A stretch of DNA of 64,000 nt from the NCBI GenBank assembly GCA_008508345.1, contig QNGE01000767.1:155361-219360 (forward strand). The letters run 5' to 3'. Below, in pieces: positions 35,661 through 48,769 of the stretch. The notes beneath the pieces were generated by a model. It had not been told where the DNA came from and did no database searches. It worked only from the letters and a program-made list of their open reading frames with translations. Within the stretch, counting starts at the first letter, position 1. The number at the start of each line of letters is the position of its first letter. Both the position numbers and the translations under genes were made by a program. The stretch comes from Paragonimus westermani (Eukaryota; Platyhelminthes; Trematoda; Plagiorchiida; Troglotrematidae).

Positions 35661-37167
35661 GACGAGCGCTCAAGCAATTGTCAGCAGTCGCCTCTCCTAA
35701 TAGTATGTAAGCTGAAATAGTCACCAAAATGTGGCTTGACCATTACGTCTCCAATATATGTATTTCATTATTTGTCTCTAGTGCTAGTATTTGCAGTTTC
35801 GGTTAGCCCTGTTCTCGGAGAACATGTATTTTACGTTGTAAACATGATATAACGAATGTCTGTTATTCAGCTATTTATATCCCCGTGGAACATTTTCGGC
35901 GACTGAATATGCTAACGGTCACAATGGTCGGTGGTTAACGCTCCAATAGGTTTATGGGACAAAATTGTGTGTTCCGATTTATTACCTCTAACAAACTTTT
36001 CGAAAGTTTCTTAATCTATTGAACTAGATTGGTTACCTATAATTTGACATGAAAACGCCTTGTGTTGTGTCAACTCCAAAAACCGTGGGCTTCAACGACA
36101 TCGTAGAAACCTGATGTTTACGCCGATGTTTTCTTTTGTTTTAATGCAGTTTGTTCTCCAGTTGCCCAGACTGCAATGGTTCAGTTAAACTATGCCATAA
36201 TCAAACATGTTTCACAACCAAAAGGTGCAGAAAGAACGATATAGTTAGTATCAACCATCTTCAGCAAACATATGTTGTCCCACAGTGAAAAATTATATCT
36301 CAACAAATTACCTTCATAACATCGCCAGTCTCTGTAGCAGAATTATCTCGTCTACTTTCAAACACTCCACTATTCAACAGCAGTTGACCCAGTAAAAAAA
36401 CGATTAATTCCACCAGTCCCTCCACTGAGCAATCAGTTGTTTAAGCGCCAACTCCCATCATTTGCCATCATGACAGACTATTCGTCCTGGCGGACAAGCG
36501 ACTCACAACACAATCATTATTGTTTGTTAACCGCTTACACAACATCTATTCCTCGAAAGTGTTGAGGAGGTAAACTACTGTATCATACTTCATATTTTTA
36601 GTAAGTAACGGCATTTTACTTCCGTGCTCAATGTCGAACCGATTTAGCGCATAGTTTATTTTAAGTAAAGTGGTCTTGTGACATAACAAAAAATTCTATA
36701 CACCTCACTGTACGTGGGCAGTAACTTGCTGAAACCATGTGGATCATCTACACAACTACCTCAGTCCGTCCTACTAAACAAGTTGTCCTACTTCTGGCTG
36801 CGTTTCATGATCTCACGCTCAACTCCACAGTAGTCATCTCCGCAAACACTAGCTATCTGATACGTTTTAGTGGTAAACCGTTTAAGCAGTAAATGTCTTT
36901 AGTGAGTTCAAACCATTGATTTCAGTGAGGTCATTCATAATCTCAATAGGTTTTTTGTGCCTAATCAGTACAGTTATTCGAGTATGCGTATACTTTCATG
37001 AAGCTCGTTTATTCGGTGATTCACATCTGACCAGGACAACAACCGAGAGTACACTTCGACCGAATCACAGGTTATGAATGAAGTACCAAACGTTCAAAGC
37101 CCACTTTCGTTTCGGCAAATTTGAAGCAGATGAGTAGTGGAGGATTTGGTTTATTTTCAAGGTGACG
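35661..37167. other. No recognisable gene or repeat
   Basis: AT-rich, only very short frames, nothing recognised. Confidence 0.5.
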
Positions 37168-37263
37168 ATCACTCACATTTGATCGCAGCGTTCGCATTCA
37201 GATAGAATTTCCAGCCAGCCTCTTTCGAAAACAGTCACTAGTCTCGAGTTTCGCTCTCATTAG
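37168..37263 (-). repeat. SINE tail, inverted copy (foldback left arm)
   Basis: A 96-bp reverse complement of 37360-37455 with only a few differences. It corresponds to the SINE from within hammerhead stem II to near the 3' end, and lacks the tRNA-like head. It abuts the head of the plus-strand SINE, giving a stem of 96 bp with the head as the loop. Confidence 0.88.
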
Positions 37264-37470
37264 AGGTCAATGGCGCAGTGATTAACACGGTTGCCTCATG
37301 ATTGGAATGGCCGGAGTTCAAATCTCGACCGTGGCAAGGATATGCACGACTGATGAGCCCTAATGAGAGCGAAACTCGAGTCTAGTGCTTCCTTCCGAAA
37401 GAGGCTGTCTGCAAAGTCTATCTGAATGCGAACGCTGCGATCAAATGTGAGTGATGTTCAACTTGAAGAT
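37264..37470 (+). mobile_element. tRNA-derived SINE with embedded hammerhead
   Basis: The best of at least five copies. The head has a pol III A-box-like stretch, TGGCGCAGTGATTAACACGG (37271-37290), and a B-box-like AGTTCAAATCT (37315-37325), about 44 bp from the start of one to the start of the other. A hammerhead fold follows (37338-37392), then a conserved tail CTGAATGCGAACGCTGCGAT (37422-37441) and ATGTTCAACTTGAA. Other copies: 20838, 22725, 59033 and 61445. Pol III would transcribe it; mobilisation would need a partner RT, not identified. It is not a functional tRNA: no acceptor stem can be closed. Confidence 0.8.
37338..37392 (+). ncRNA. Hammerhead ribozyme candidate (SINE-borne)
   Basis: GGATATGCACGA, then CTGATGA (37350-37356), a 14-nt stem II GCCCTAATGAGAGC closed by GC/GC, GAAA (37371-37374), self-complementary CTCGAG as minimal stem III, TC at the cleavage position (the preferred C17), then TAGTGCTTCC. 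Stem I pairs A-T, skips a G/A mismatch, pairs CACG with GTGC in antiparallel order, then GGA with TCC across an internal loop, as in natural type I hammerheads. All core bases are present. The 2-3 bp stem III implies that dimeric transcripts would cut best. Confidence 0.72.
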
Positions 37471-37695
37471 GAACCAAATGCCCGACTACTCATCAGTAAA
37501 CAAAAATAACTTTATACTTCGAACAATTCCTGTTCCACCATGAATCAATTCACTTTATAAACTAGCACACTACGATACACCAAATTAGTCCTTCTCATTC
37601 GATACCCTTCCGCAATTAGATCCATCTTTTATGTGTAATTTAGGCACTGGAACTGCTTCTCGATGCTGTGTTTACACCGACGCGGATTCACTCTT

Positions 37696-37752
37696 CTGTC
37701 TGGAACTGAATGTGAGCGCTGCGATCAAATGTGGGTGATGTTCAACTTGAAA
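37696..37752 (+). mobile_element. SINE 3'-tail fragment
   Basis: GAATGTGAGCGCTGCGATCA then AATGTGGGTGATGTTCAACTTGAA repeats the last 50-odd bases of the SINE. It is the third copy of this tail within 600 bp. Confidence 0.8.
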
Positions 37753-40700
37753 AAGTATACATTTGTATCCGCATTTTAATAGCTGACGGAGTTTGCAGGT
37801 ACAATCCATACAAACTTCACTATATGGTAGGTCTGCAATCTCTACGACGATCGAGTAAAACATATTTATTACCATCCTCAATAATGAAACAGTCACGGTT
37901 TGTGACTGCGTTTAGTGCAACAGAGCGTATTACGATCTTAACTAGCTTCGCCCTGGAAATTGGCGTCCACGCCGTATTAAGTCCTCATTATTTATTACAC
38001 AAGACGCATACATCACGTTAAACAGATGTCAGTCACTTATGTTTCATACCCATTTAGGCACACACCCATTCACACTGAATTTGTGTTAATGCCCAGATTC
38101 TGCATATCTTTCTTCATGAACCACACAATCAAAAAAACCGTTATATGTACGTCCAGTCAGTGTGGCTTATAACAAATATCTCAAAATGGACCAGCTAGTT
38201 AATAACTTCCATATGTTGTTCGATATAACGAAATGATCATTGTAGTTGAGTAATTTTCCTGTCACGTAGATTTAGTTGCAAAGTACTCCATTCAAAGTGA
38301 CGGCCTGCTAATTGAAAACGTGCACAACTCAACTAATGACCAGTTGTTCCACTTCTGTAGGTCCCTCACTAAAGACTAATTGATGGGTAATAATAACCCC
38401 CTAACGAGTTGGCTATAATCTTGTGGACTCAGTCTAGTACGGACGAGCGATCGAGCTGTACTAATCACACTGTTACTCGGTACCGAGGCATTAGCGTTTA
38501 TTGGGATATTGTGGTGACCACTTCAGTTTTCACCTACTTAATCTCACCTTGTTTGTAGTGAACACCCAAATTGTCATCTTGGTAGTATGTCCGTTTGTAT
38601 GGATTTTATACATCACACATATATCAATCACTTGAAGTGTGTCACCTCTGAATAAGTTTATCTTGTTTTATGTAACCACGACGTAGTCATCACTATAAAG
38701 CCCAAATTACGTGAAAACTGCTCGTGATAAATTCGTGACTCAACTTAAATCACGCAAAACTCGTTACCCTTCCCAGACCCATCTATAGAAATTACGGTTT
38801 TACGCTGGTAACACGGTAAAATTATCATGTGACATGTTTTGAACTATACAAGAAAATCAAATTAACCATATCATGCTCTCATATTTTTCTGCTGGGTGAA
38901 TGCTACATGTGGTTACTACTGATTGGCCGGAGTAATAATCTTCAAATAGTCGGAGTCATGGTTACCCACTTTTTCGCCGTTGATTTTCTAGTATACGCTA
39001 AAAATGTTTAACTTATGCGTCCTTCTTTCTTCTTTCTTCCCCGTATCACACAATTTATGAACTTTTCATTACTAGAGACATTATACTAATGGTGAAAGCA
39101 AAAAAACACTGATATTCATTTCCTCTTCTTTGTTTCATCAGTCAGTTGACAGACCAATTGAAAACAAACCGTCTGTTGGCGTAGAGTTTTAATAATCACA
39201 GGGAACCAAAACGCAGAACTTGCACCTAAGGTTTGTTTGCTTGATCACACTGCAGACCAAATGGCTAGTGACACGTGAGTTACACCTTGCTAGTGAGAAC
39301 GGAAGTTGTTTAACTGTTGATCACATGAAACTAAAATTGGAAAATAGTTTGGCTTTAGCTTGACTGCCAACCAAACTCGTTTGAATTTTGACGGTAGCCT
39401 TCTTCCGTTGTTTTTGTCTGGTTTGCTGGAAGTAAGGAGTTAAGTACAATTTGCCACTTCAAGAAGTTTGTCAAATTTGAATCATTTTTTATTGGTTACG
39501 TACAAACGTGCCAGTTAGGAGCAGACTGCAGCACAGAACTTAAATTGTGCACGTTACAATAAAATATCATATGAATCGTTTACAATCTTCATAATTTACG
39601 AAAAGTTGGTAATAAACCCACATGGTTGAAATCGCCTTCATCTACACATCACGTTCACGTCACGTAGTGAATATATATCAGGGATGTTCAATGACCTGTG
39701 CTAGTCACGTTGAACGGAACGCAGTTATTTCCGTCAGTTAACAGTTACTATCTATGTAATCATTTGGTCACGTACTCACTACGTGCATGGCGGTCAAAAT
39801 TTGGCTTAGGCACACATACAATTTCAAGTTTGTTAATGCTGCAGAATTAAATATACAAAACACATGATCACGTATTCCGCTACATCAAACTCAATTGCAA
39901 AAATTTAAACATAATAAACCATTTATTAATTTTACTGTTTAACTCATACTCATTAGAGTCCGTATAAAGAAGTGGACAGTTGAAAACGCTTGAGGGAAAT
40001 TTTGGGAATCTCAGTTTGTTTTAGAAACACAGGTGATTTTTGTATTCCAAAACCACGAGAGCACAAGTGCTGTTTATAATTTAAGCCATCTCACTGAATC
40101 AACGAAATCTAAGAGACAGCGACAACATATAATCCCCATACCAGTTATCCGGTAACGCACTGAAATGTTTTGGAGTGTTTTTATTTAATGGATGGTTACC
40201 TGTTTTTGGTTTCGTCTACACGAAGAGATGTTTAATACAAACAGTTATAGACAACGACGGTGTGAAGGGTATATGATAGAGCGAGCATTTACCGTCGAGT
40301 TGGTGAAAATATTGCGCGTAAAACAATGCCGTAAAACTTTTTGGATTATCTGCTCCCTAGATGCTAGTTTCCATCACCTATCGATTTGTGCGTTCTTACA
40401 AATTCTTCTGTGGATGGGGACTCTTAATGAGACGTTTGTCAAACTTAATACAGAAAAGCGTTATATCCGATTCCAAAAGTTTTGAATATTTCTTTTATCC
40501 CGTAGATATATGAGGCTGTTGGTACACAGGTAATTGAGTTGACTAAGTTCAAAATGGGAGCATGAGTAATTTAGTTTAGTAGAAACAAAAACCTTGCTGC
40601 AATGAGCAAACTTTCACAGTTCTAAGCGACGAGGGATTCCGGATAATTTTTCCATTTTGTTAGCTTTCACCACATGTGAATCGCAACACTTGAAATTGCC

Positions 40701-43700
40701 CGAGACAGTTAGCCTGCGGATATCACTGCCAATGACTACGACTTTCACTGTTTCTCTAAAGTAATACTTCATATTTCGGATTCATTTAGCTGTCGGGTTA
40801 CTGTCAAAATTGATTGGAGCCTTTCCATAGCTCTAATTTAAGTCAAGGTGTGCTAACCGTAGTATTTTGTCATGCTACTCTTAGGCTGATCAAATGGTAC
40901 ACGTTCTATTGTTAAGTAGATCAAGAACGGTACAATTTTGTGAGGGGATTGTAATATTTTACCTTTGAACCACTTTCAATGGCCTTCCTCAGGAGTGTTG
41001 TGATCGAAATCACACTAACCAAACCAAACCAAAATGTGACTCCGATTACGACAATCCTGAAATAGGCCACCCCAGATGGTTCTGAAGCAGAGCATTGCAA
41101 CTCGCGCCTTATGCTTTCATTCTTAATTTGTTTACCCATAAAACGTTAAACACGACGCCCGTATTGTTTGAATTCATTAGAATAGTGTAACTGGAATGTG
41201 GGGTACCGTGCCCGGAAAACCTTAACAGACGAAGTAAGGCAATGTCGACTGCGGCGTCAATGTGTGTTCCCGGTGTACGATATCATGGCAAACAGGCAAG
41301 GCTGCACGAAAAAGGACCGTGCGAAACAGCTAACCTAGGTATGTGATCTGCGAATCACAGCCAAGTGACTCATTTAAAAGATCAAGACTCACCCACGATC
41401 ACAACTAGCCCCGTTTTGCAGTAATATGCACTTGTTGCCTCTTCTTTGTACTCAATTTATGACGCATCCGTGGTAATTCATGGCAACTTTTCGAATAACT
41501 AAACAGAGAATGTGGGATAATAGGCAAAATCGATAATTGATTCTTGTCATCTCACTAGCTTCTCCTATCATTTAGTCTGGTCACAGCTCCATAATCGTTC
41601 ATTATTCACGTTCAGTCGCATCGATATTAAGGTTGTTGAATATGAAGCACTTTCCGAAGAATTTCTATACCTTTTGTGCCTGTGGAAAACTTCGATAAAA
41701 ATATATCATCGTTTTGCAGTTGGCCTCATGATAACCAGAGAGCTATCATCTTATATTCACTGTATAAAACATCATTGTGTTTGTCGTTTGGTTAAGTTTT
41801 CAAATATTCAACAGGTTATTGTGAGGTAAAATAAGCCGTGGTGCGGTCTTTTCTAAACTAATGATCGATTTTTTATTTCCCAGTAGTATACAACGTAGGA
41901 AAATTTACAGCTAATAGTCTACCTTGTACAACTCACTGTGTTCATTCGAAAATCATGAAATCTATTTTGCCATCTACTAGACAAGGAATGTGAGCCATTT
42001 ATATTGTTCGGTATATCCACACACTAGGAACACGTCTGAAGCATGGCTGTTAGGGAACTTCCGTCGTTTTGCAAAGCTTGGTGGCTGAACATCATTCACT
42101 CTTTCCACCAAACTTATTACCGCATAATTTAAACGATATTTTGCGCAGATCAATGTCATTAATAGCTTAGTACTGTGTGTGTATGTGTGTGGGCGTGCTA
42201 CTGTATTAAGTGAATCACGCATTAGAGCATTACTACTAAAACGAACTAACTTGGATTTTGGACGGCCATGGAAACCAGTTTACCGTTATTCCGGGTTATG
42301 TTACTACTTATGATCTCCAGTTATGTTGCAAAACTGTCTCCAAATAGAAAACCGTATTCTTTCATGCACTGTATTCTGTGTAGTGCAAACACTGCACTGA
42401 CTGCCAGAAACCTTAAGAAGTGTGAAGTAGGCTACATGTTGCTAATTACGATGCATATTACGACAATGACAACAGAGGTTCAGTGACGCCTAGATAATTC
42501 CAACTGTTTGTGACGAACATATATTTTACAGAATTGTTACACAAAAGAGAATAACCACTTCAGTACACTAGCCGAAAAGCCCCCCACCACCTAGGCCATG
42601 CGCCCCATGAGAAAGAAATTAGCGGTTCGAAAGCCTTGGAGCCAGTGAAGTGTGTAGCGATAACAGCCAATTTATAGGCACGAAAAATCAACTTATCACG
42701 AACAAAAACCGACAAACTGTGTAGTTGTTGCTTGGTGCTGTTAGCGGGCACCTTACAGGGACACCGTTAATGGAAGACAATCAAACATTAAGCTTAACAC
42801 GCAAGATCACTGTCACATTTTGCAGTCCCTAAATGCACTTCCTAATGGGTGATTCACCCCGCTAATCGACTTAGATCTAATGTGTTAACTACATTTTATG
42901 TTGTGAAAATGCACGATTAGTTATTCGGCCACTAAGCTCATCAGACCATAAGTGTGATCCGATAAAATTGTCTTGTTTTAACGCTACGACACCTGAGCAG
43001 TCTACAACCACATTGTCTTCTTGTTTGAGTTAAAAGAACCATAGAATGCCAAGGTCGATACACTGGGAAAAAGTGGAGACGGTCGAATGGATGCACCTGA
43101 TTTACTCTCACGGATGGGTACCTTCATTGAAGACTGCACGCAACGTGCGCCATAAAAATGAGCGCATTGTTCTGATAGTATGTAACACTTAGTGTTTAGG
43201 TCAGACTGGTCAATGCTAATCGACTGACTGATTAGGCCGGGGAAAAAAATGCAGGTTTTGCTCGATTTGAATAAATCGTTGTACGTAATATTCTTTCTTA
43301 GGTTATTGAACCAGAAGGCTGAAATTTGAAAAGAGAAATACAAATGCCACCAGAATACTTAAGAGATAAAATGAGAGAAAGTGAGTAAATCTTACGTATG
43401 TTTCGATCGCTACATGAAGACTTCTGCCAGTTACGAAACAAATAAATTTGTGTTCAATAAACTAGTTAACACACATGTATTTATTTCAGGAACACAGCAC
43501 ACTGATTGAAGAAAGATGTATAACTCATTAATTGTAGTTCAGTAACCAAGAATTTCCGCTGAAGTTCAAAATTTAAGTAAATATCTGCTTACCTGAAGCT
43601 TAGTTGCCGACTTCGGACAAACACCCAGCCATTTATTCTGGATATGTTTATGAGCACACTTCTGATTTACGGCAAGTTTCATCGGATGAAACGTGTCCTA

Positions 43701-44701
43701 ATGAAAATATTGTTGCGCAATAATATAAAAAGGAGCTGTTTTCAGGACTAAATTTCGATTTAGACAATGATGTCAAACACAGATACGACGGAACATCATA
43801 GAAGTTCCGCTTAGACTTTTAGTGACCGGAACTGAGTAAGGCATTATAGTCTAAGTAAATTAACAGAATGATTCTCAGTCGGGTTGCACTTCACCGGAAT
43901 TCGGTTGGATTATCCGATAACTCCAAAAATGTACGCCGAAATAATTCCTATTTGGTCTGTTCAAAAATTGGCATTCTAAACATTCATTGGTGAGACACCA
44001 GTTATCAACAGCGTAGTACGTTTGTCACCACGACATATCAGCTACGGTGGTAGAAACAGAATTGAAACTTCAATGTTTTGAGTCTACGAGCTAGTGAAAA
44101 CAATATAGCTGGAGCACACGGTTACGTATTCAGTCGTCAACTAAGCGTAATTTTTGCAACTATGTAAAATTTGAAGATATAGCCAACTGAAGAAGTGCAC
44201 GCTTATAAAATGGCACGAGACATTCTCTGAGTAGAACGTCTGAGGTTCGAGATAAATGTTAGAATAGGGAACGAGTTTCATCTCAAGGATGTTATCCACG
44301 CATTTCTAACCTGAAGTTACTTAAAACTGGGTTTTAATAAAGTAATTTGTGAACTGTATATTTTCACTACCGCACAACTAACCGGAAAGTGTCCCTACTA
44401 GTCAGGTGGTTCGAAAGACCAGGATTAAAGGTATATTTATAAGAGTATATGCAGTGCAGAATTGACATGCATTGATGAATATCTGACTGACCTATCGCAG
44501 GCTTTTTTAAACGAAATGCGTGACAGAAGTTTCGTCTGAAATTTGCAGAATCATGGTTGAGATGACGGAGCCGGTGAATCGGGTGGGAAACCATCAGATT
44601 ACGAACAGTCTGTAAATCCGTAGATCCGTATGTTCACTTGTGCGTTTGTCGTAAATATTTCAATAAAAAGTGAGAAAAAGCGTTTGTGCATTCTAGAGCA
44701 T
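37753..44701. other. No recognisable gene or repeat
   Basis: About 7 kb, AT-rich with long A or T runs. Frames of 60-113 codons (38829, 40192, 43002 minus) have no recognised motif. A lone B-box-like GGTTCGAAAGCC at 42630 has no A box upstream. Likely intron or intergenic. Confidence 0.5.
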
Positions 44702-44918
44702 TCACAGATAGGATGAAACCATTTGACCACTTCTGTGTGACAGACAAAAGGTGTGGAAGTATTGGTGTGCTAAGAGTGCCATAGAAAGTACACCGAGAAC
44801 AGCATCCCCACGTTTCAGAACCTCAGCTCTCTCGTCCATTAGCCTAAAACTATCTCGGTTGGGAGTGGGAACTTCAGTGACTATCCGGATTTGTGGGTTG
44901 TTGGTAAGTTTCGTGTGC
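44702..44918. other. Weak candidate host exon, strand undecided
   Basis: On the minus strand, an acceptor-like ATTTATTTAG precedes 217 bp of open frame ending at a stop (IVTEVPTPNRDSFRLMDERA, then EVLKRGDAVLGVL), which reads like helical protein. On the plus strand the same region is also open and ends at a good donor, TTG/GTAAGT near 44903. Only one can be real; perhaps neither. Confidence 0.2.
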
Positions 44919-46125
44919 CTAAATAAATTGGTCATCTTTGTGGCTTTACAAATCACAATAAAGTTCTGCATTTCAACGACATCTAAATCGGTGCATCTTA
45001 AATATGGGTTGAAAACATGACAAGAATGATTCACAGATGAATGAAAAATTCAACGTTTATTTTCACTGATGATACTTCTTGTGAAGCATTCGTTACATTC
45101 ATGAAGCTCTGTACTTTGCATTGTCTTAACCCACCAGGTTTTCTAAACAGTTTAAGTTGCCGACTTTCGTTCAGGATAAGTTGGACTTGCCTACATCGTT
45201 TGACTTCGTTAACTAAGGCGACGATAGTGTAACATCAGTGCCTATTTAGCTAAGGCCGTCACCCAAGACTGACTTCTTCGGTTTTCGTTATAAAATAAAC
45301 TCTCTGTTTTTCATGCGTTATTGACCGAGAACATGGTTGAGTCCGGTGTGCAATATCTCGCACATATATATTGATGACGTAATCGAACAGATTTGGTCCA
45401 TATATTCCATGTACTCAGAGCATCGAGTTGCACATTCATACGGTGTGTACATCAGAATTACTGCGGCATATTAAAGCCACATTTAGATTACGCCTTCTTT
45501 GTTACTCTACTACTGTGCGTGACACGTGCGTGCTGTTCTTAGGTTGAAGAAACTGTGATCCAGCGTCTTCCGAGGCATGTAGTCATTAGTTATCTCCTCG
45601 CCATCGCCTCCTATTAATCAATATGGTTTACTTCTCTTTGCTAATCTTTGTTAGCACTGTGTTGTTTCGTAGTTTGTACAACACATTCAGCTTGTCATAT
45701 TACGGCTTGGTTGATGATCATTTCATTCTGAATTCGTACGTTCTGTCTTTCATTATAACGCATTTCTATTGAATCAGTTAGAGTTGGTAACTGTTTTAAA
45801 AAATGTGACGAATAAACCGTAAATTTCTTTGTCACCAGAGATTACTATAGAATCATTGTCATAAATGCTCCACAAAGTAACCCTTCTTATTAGCTCAAAA
45901 TTCAGAGAAATACAGCCCTTTCACTTTTAGGTGTTGACCGAAATAACTCGATTTTGTAGTAAATAATTTGGTCCAGCCTTTGCTGGCTATTAAATGTCTT
46001 CAAAGACAAACCAACGTTCACAACGGTAAGAGCTTGGTCTCATCCACGTTCATAAACATTAGGATGTTACTGTATTATTGTGATGATTAGTCTTCTGACA
46101 TGTCCTAACATGAAGGACTTGTCCT
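44919..46125. other. No recognisable gene or repeat
   Basis: Nothing recognised; the connector of the PLE-C copy that follows is not visible here. Confidence 0.45.
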
Positions 46126-46530
46126 TTGACGCCTGCCCGGTACTGGTGCCACGCCTTAAGGATAGTTTGTCAAAGCTCTCTTCGTCTTTCTGTATCTGCT
46201 CTCTTACCTGTGGTTGTCAAGCCGGTTACGTTAGGGAGACCACAAGGCGGCTATCGGAAAGGATTCATGAACACTCACCGAAATGGCTTTGCAACGGTTC
46301 GCTAAAGCCCATTTGCGCTGCAATCGGCTCCCACCTAATCGACATTGGCCATCGAATAAATCCGGATGAAGCATTCTGAATCATTCACAAGGTTCGTCAA
46401 GCCGGCTCCAGAGCGATTGTTATCACCCGCTGAGGCTATTGTTATCAGACTGCACAACCGCTGCCTGTGTGCCCAAAAACAATTCGTACAAACCCTCCAG
46501 CTCCCCTGGCCTATCATTCCACATCCACTT
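46126..46530 (+). pseudogene. GIY-YIG endonuclease domain of PLE-C
   Basis: Frame 1 (to 46379) has VPRLKDSLSK, then CSLTCGCQAGYVRETTRRLS with GYVR where GYIG is usual, ERIHEHSPKWL, then AAIGSHLIDIGHRINPDEAF. A frameshift at about 46370 leads to frame 2: ESFTRFVKPAPERLLSPAEA with the catalytic-type Glu, VIRLHNRCLCAQKQF and LQLPWP. The organisation matches the minus-strand copy at 33652-33960. RT and connector are lost. A decayed HHR lies about 200 bp downstream, as in the 33-kb copy. Confidence 0.82.
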
Positions 46531-46719
46531 GAAACTCAAACAAACGTGAATTGCTTGAAATTGATGAACGAATATCTCATGACAGGCACGTGTAACACCC
46601 GAACACATTCACCTCCACCCTCACCACTAGACTGTGATCTGTGTCCTTTCTCCAATCTTAACGGTCCTGTTTAACTCGTCATAAATTCATAAATAACCCG
46701 CACGTATTCCCATGTAATT

Positions 46720-46755
46720 GTAAAAGCCCGATGAGAATTACCGAATTCTACGGGG
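46720..46755 (+). ncRNA. Decayed hammerhead-like motif
   Basis: TGTAATTGTAAAAGC precedes CCGATGA (46728-46734), GAATTACC and GAAT. The PLE-C copy at 33400-33441 reads TGTAATTGTATATTC, CTGATGA, GAATAATC, GAAA on its own strand, so the two are homologous. Core changes at the first T and the final A imply loss of function. Confidence 0.45.
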
Positions 46756-48769
46756 ATCTGGAAAGGACTGAAACAATCTAATGACCCTTGGTGTTTTTAT
46801 CGCATAACACCTAAAATCAATCCATCGTCCATTCAGGTTTTACAACTGATTCATACTCTATTTTTCAAGTCACCGCAGCCAGCACGACTAAAATAGCATC
46901 GTTCGATGAACTCACACATACTCAGTTATGTTATGATTCGAAAAATACTACCGAACGTTCGTTAGCTACCAAACAGTAATTATACAATGGACAGAACTGG
47001 TGAATAAGTTGATTGAATGAGTGTCAATGTTACGACTTATTTTTCGAGGTTTTGCAGATTAAAGCTGCGGTTGCACATCCACCGTTGGTCCGATTTTTTC
47101 TATATGTTTAAGAAAAGAAACAGCCATTAAGTTTGAAATGACAGCATCCACATCGAAAATTTGCTGGGCTTTTCCAGTGAACACTTTGTAAGATGACCTA
47201 GCTGGTCTTTTGCCAAGCTTGGTTTTTAGTTTGACGCCGTTCCAAGACCCTCTACATAGTTCGACACTCACTTCTAATAGTACTGACAAAATGAGGGTCC
47301 ACTGTGTTCTGTGACTGGTCAAGAAATGTTACACTGTCACAAATGGAAGTCACGGAAACATGTTTCAGTTTGAGACGAGTTAGCTCAACTATGATTGTCA
47401 CTGGGGTTTTGTTTCCCACTAGGCACTACCCGAGACTTAGAACCAAGGAACTGTGAATTCACGAAGGGATGGCACGAATCTGGCGTCGGTAGGAAGCCCG
47501 CTGGTAGCCACCGTTTTAGTAGATTGCATAGTCACACTCAAGTCAGTGATCGACTACAGATACCGTGTCCGCAATGACATTCCAGTCAGCCCTTTATGAA
47601 AGATAGCAACAAACTCCATTTTCGCTTTGGGTAGATTTACTCAGTAGTCCATATCCTGACCAATATCGGTACTAGAGATTCAGTCACGCTTTCATGAATC
47701 AATCGATCTAACAATAAGCACGACCGAAATATTATATGCATACCACCAGTCTTCTTCACCAGAAGGCGAAGGCGACACAGTATCTGTCTTGTTAACACCG
47801 ATTAATGATCCGGTGATAGACTGCTCTGCAGGTTGATTTCAAATAAATCATCCAAACTGTCCAGTGATATTTTAGTCACCAACATGTAGTAAAGCACTTC
47901 GGTTAACTCCGAGTAGTGCTCATTTTATACTAGCCGAAACCCCACTACTTACAGGCACACGTAAACTTTCTGCTAAGTGTAAAACTGGTAGATCTGACCT
48001 ATGACGTTGACAATGTGATTCTTCCCGATCAGCTAAAAACAGAGTTATGCAGTGAACAGCATTTCGAACTCGACAAAATATTTTGAGATGCAGTTTAATT
48101 TTCTCCACTTCTGCTTTTTCAGGGTGTCGATCAGTTTGAATGCTAATGTGCATCGATAACAGTAGAAGCCCAAGAAGTCCAACGGAAACCCATGTCTCCA
48201 AGGCTAGGGCTGTGTTTGGTACTGTAAGGCAATTCTGACGACAACGAGCCCTATCCCTGAAGTTTAAAGTTGGCGAAGTCGAAGCAACCATCACAGTACC
48301 AATTTTAGACTCTAGAACATTATCACCTAGAGTGCAGAAGACATCTGATCTTTAACAGTACGGCCGACGATATTTGTGAGCAATCGTATACGTCGGATGT
48401 TATCAGAAGTTAACGACCAATGAGGTTTGAAGGCGAATAGATAATGTTGTGTGTTCTGAAGGTCATTTTGTTCTATTTTCAGGAATGCGTTTATTTAGTA
48501 AGTTGGAGTACATTATTTATGCCATTTAATTACCCATCATATTGCGGTCTTCTGGCGTAGTGCGTTAGATGAACAAGCGATACTTTCCATGGAAGATGAC
48601 CACGGCTTAATAAGGATTACTGCCTACATCCCACAGAACGTGATGAAAGCTGCGCAAAAATCTCATGGCTGGCCAGGAACGAATGCGTGATGTGTTGTTT
48701 CTGGGTACGTGGTCCGCGACATCAGCACAACTGACATTTTAGGCAACTAGGGACTAAGTCTGCCGCCTA
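46756..48769. other. No recognisable gene; two unassigned minus-strand frames
   Basis: Minus-strand frames 47059-47322 (87 codons) and 47920-48294 (124 codons). The latter has a hydrophobic stretch (VSVGLLGLLLLSMHISI) that could span a membrane and several Arg/His-rich parts. I recognise no family for either. They lie 3' of the gypsy element and are not part of it as far as I can tell. Confidence 0.35.

Noticed and set aside
37264..37340. Functional tRNA gene
   Set aside because: A and B boxes are present but no acceptor or anticodon stem closes properly and the sequence runs into a repeated tail; it is a SINE head.
42595..42670. Pol III B-box-like GGTTCGAAAGCC
   Set aside because: No A box at suitable distance and no similarity to the SINE family.
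47920..48294. 124-codon frame as an envelope-like or accessory gypsy gene
   Set aside because: It lies outside the 3' LTR of the gypsy element and has no recognisable motif beyond one hydrophobic run.
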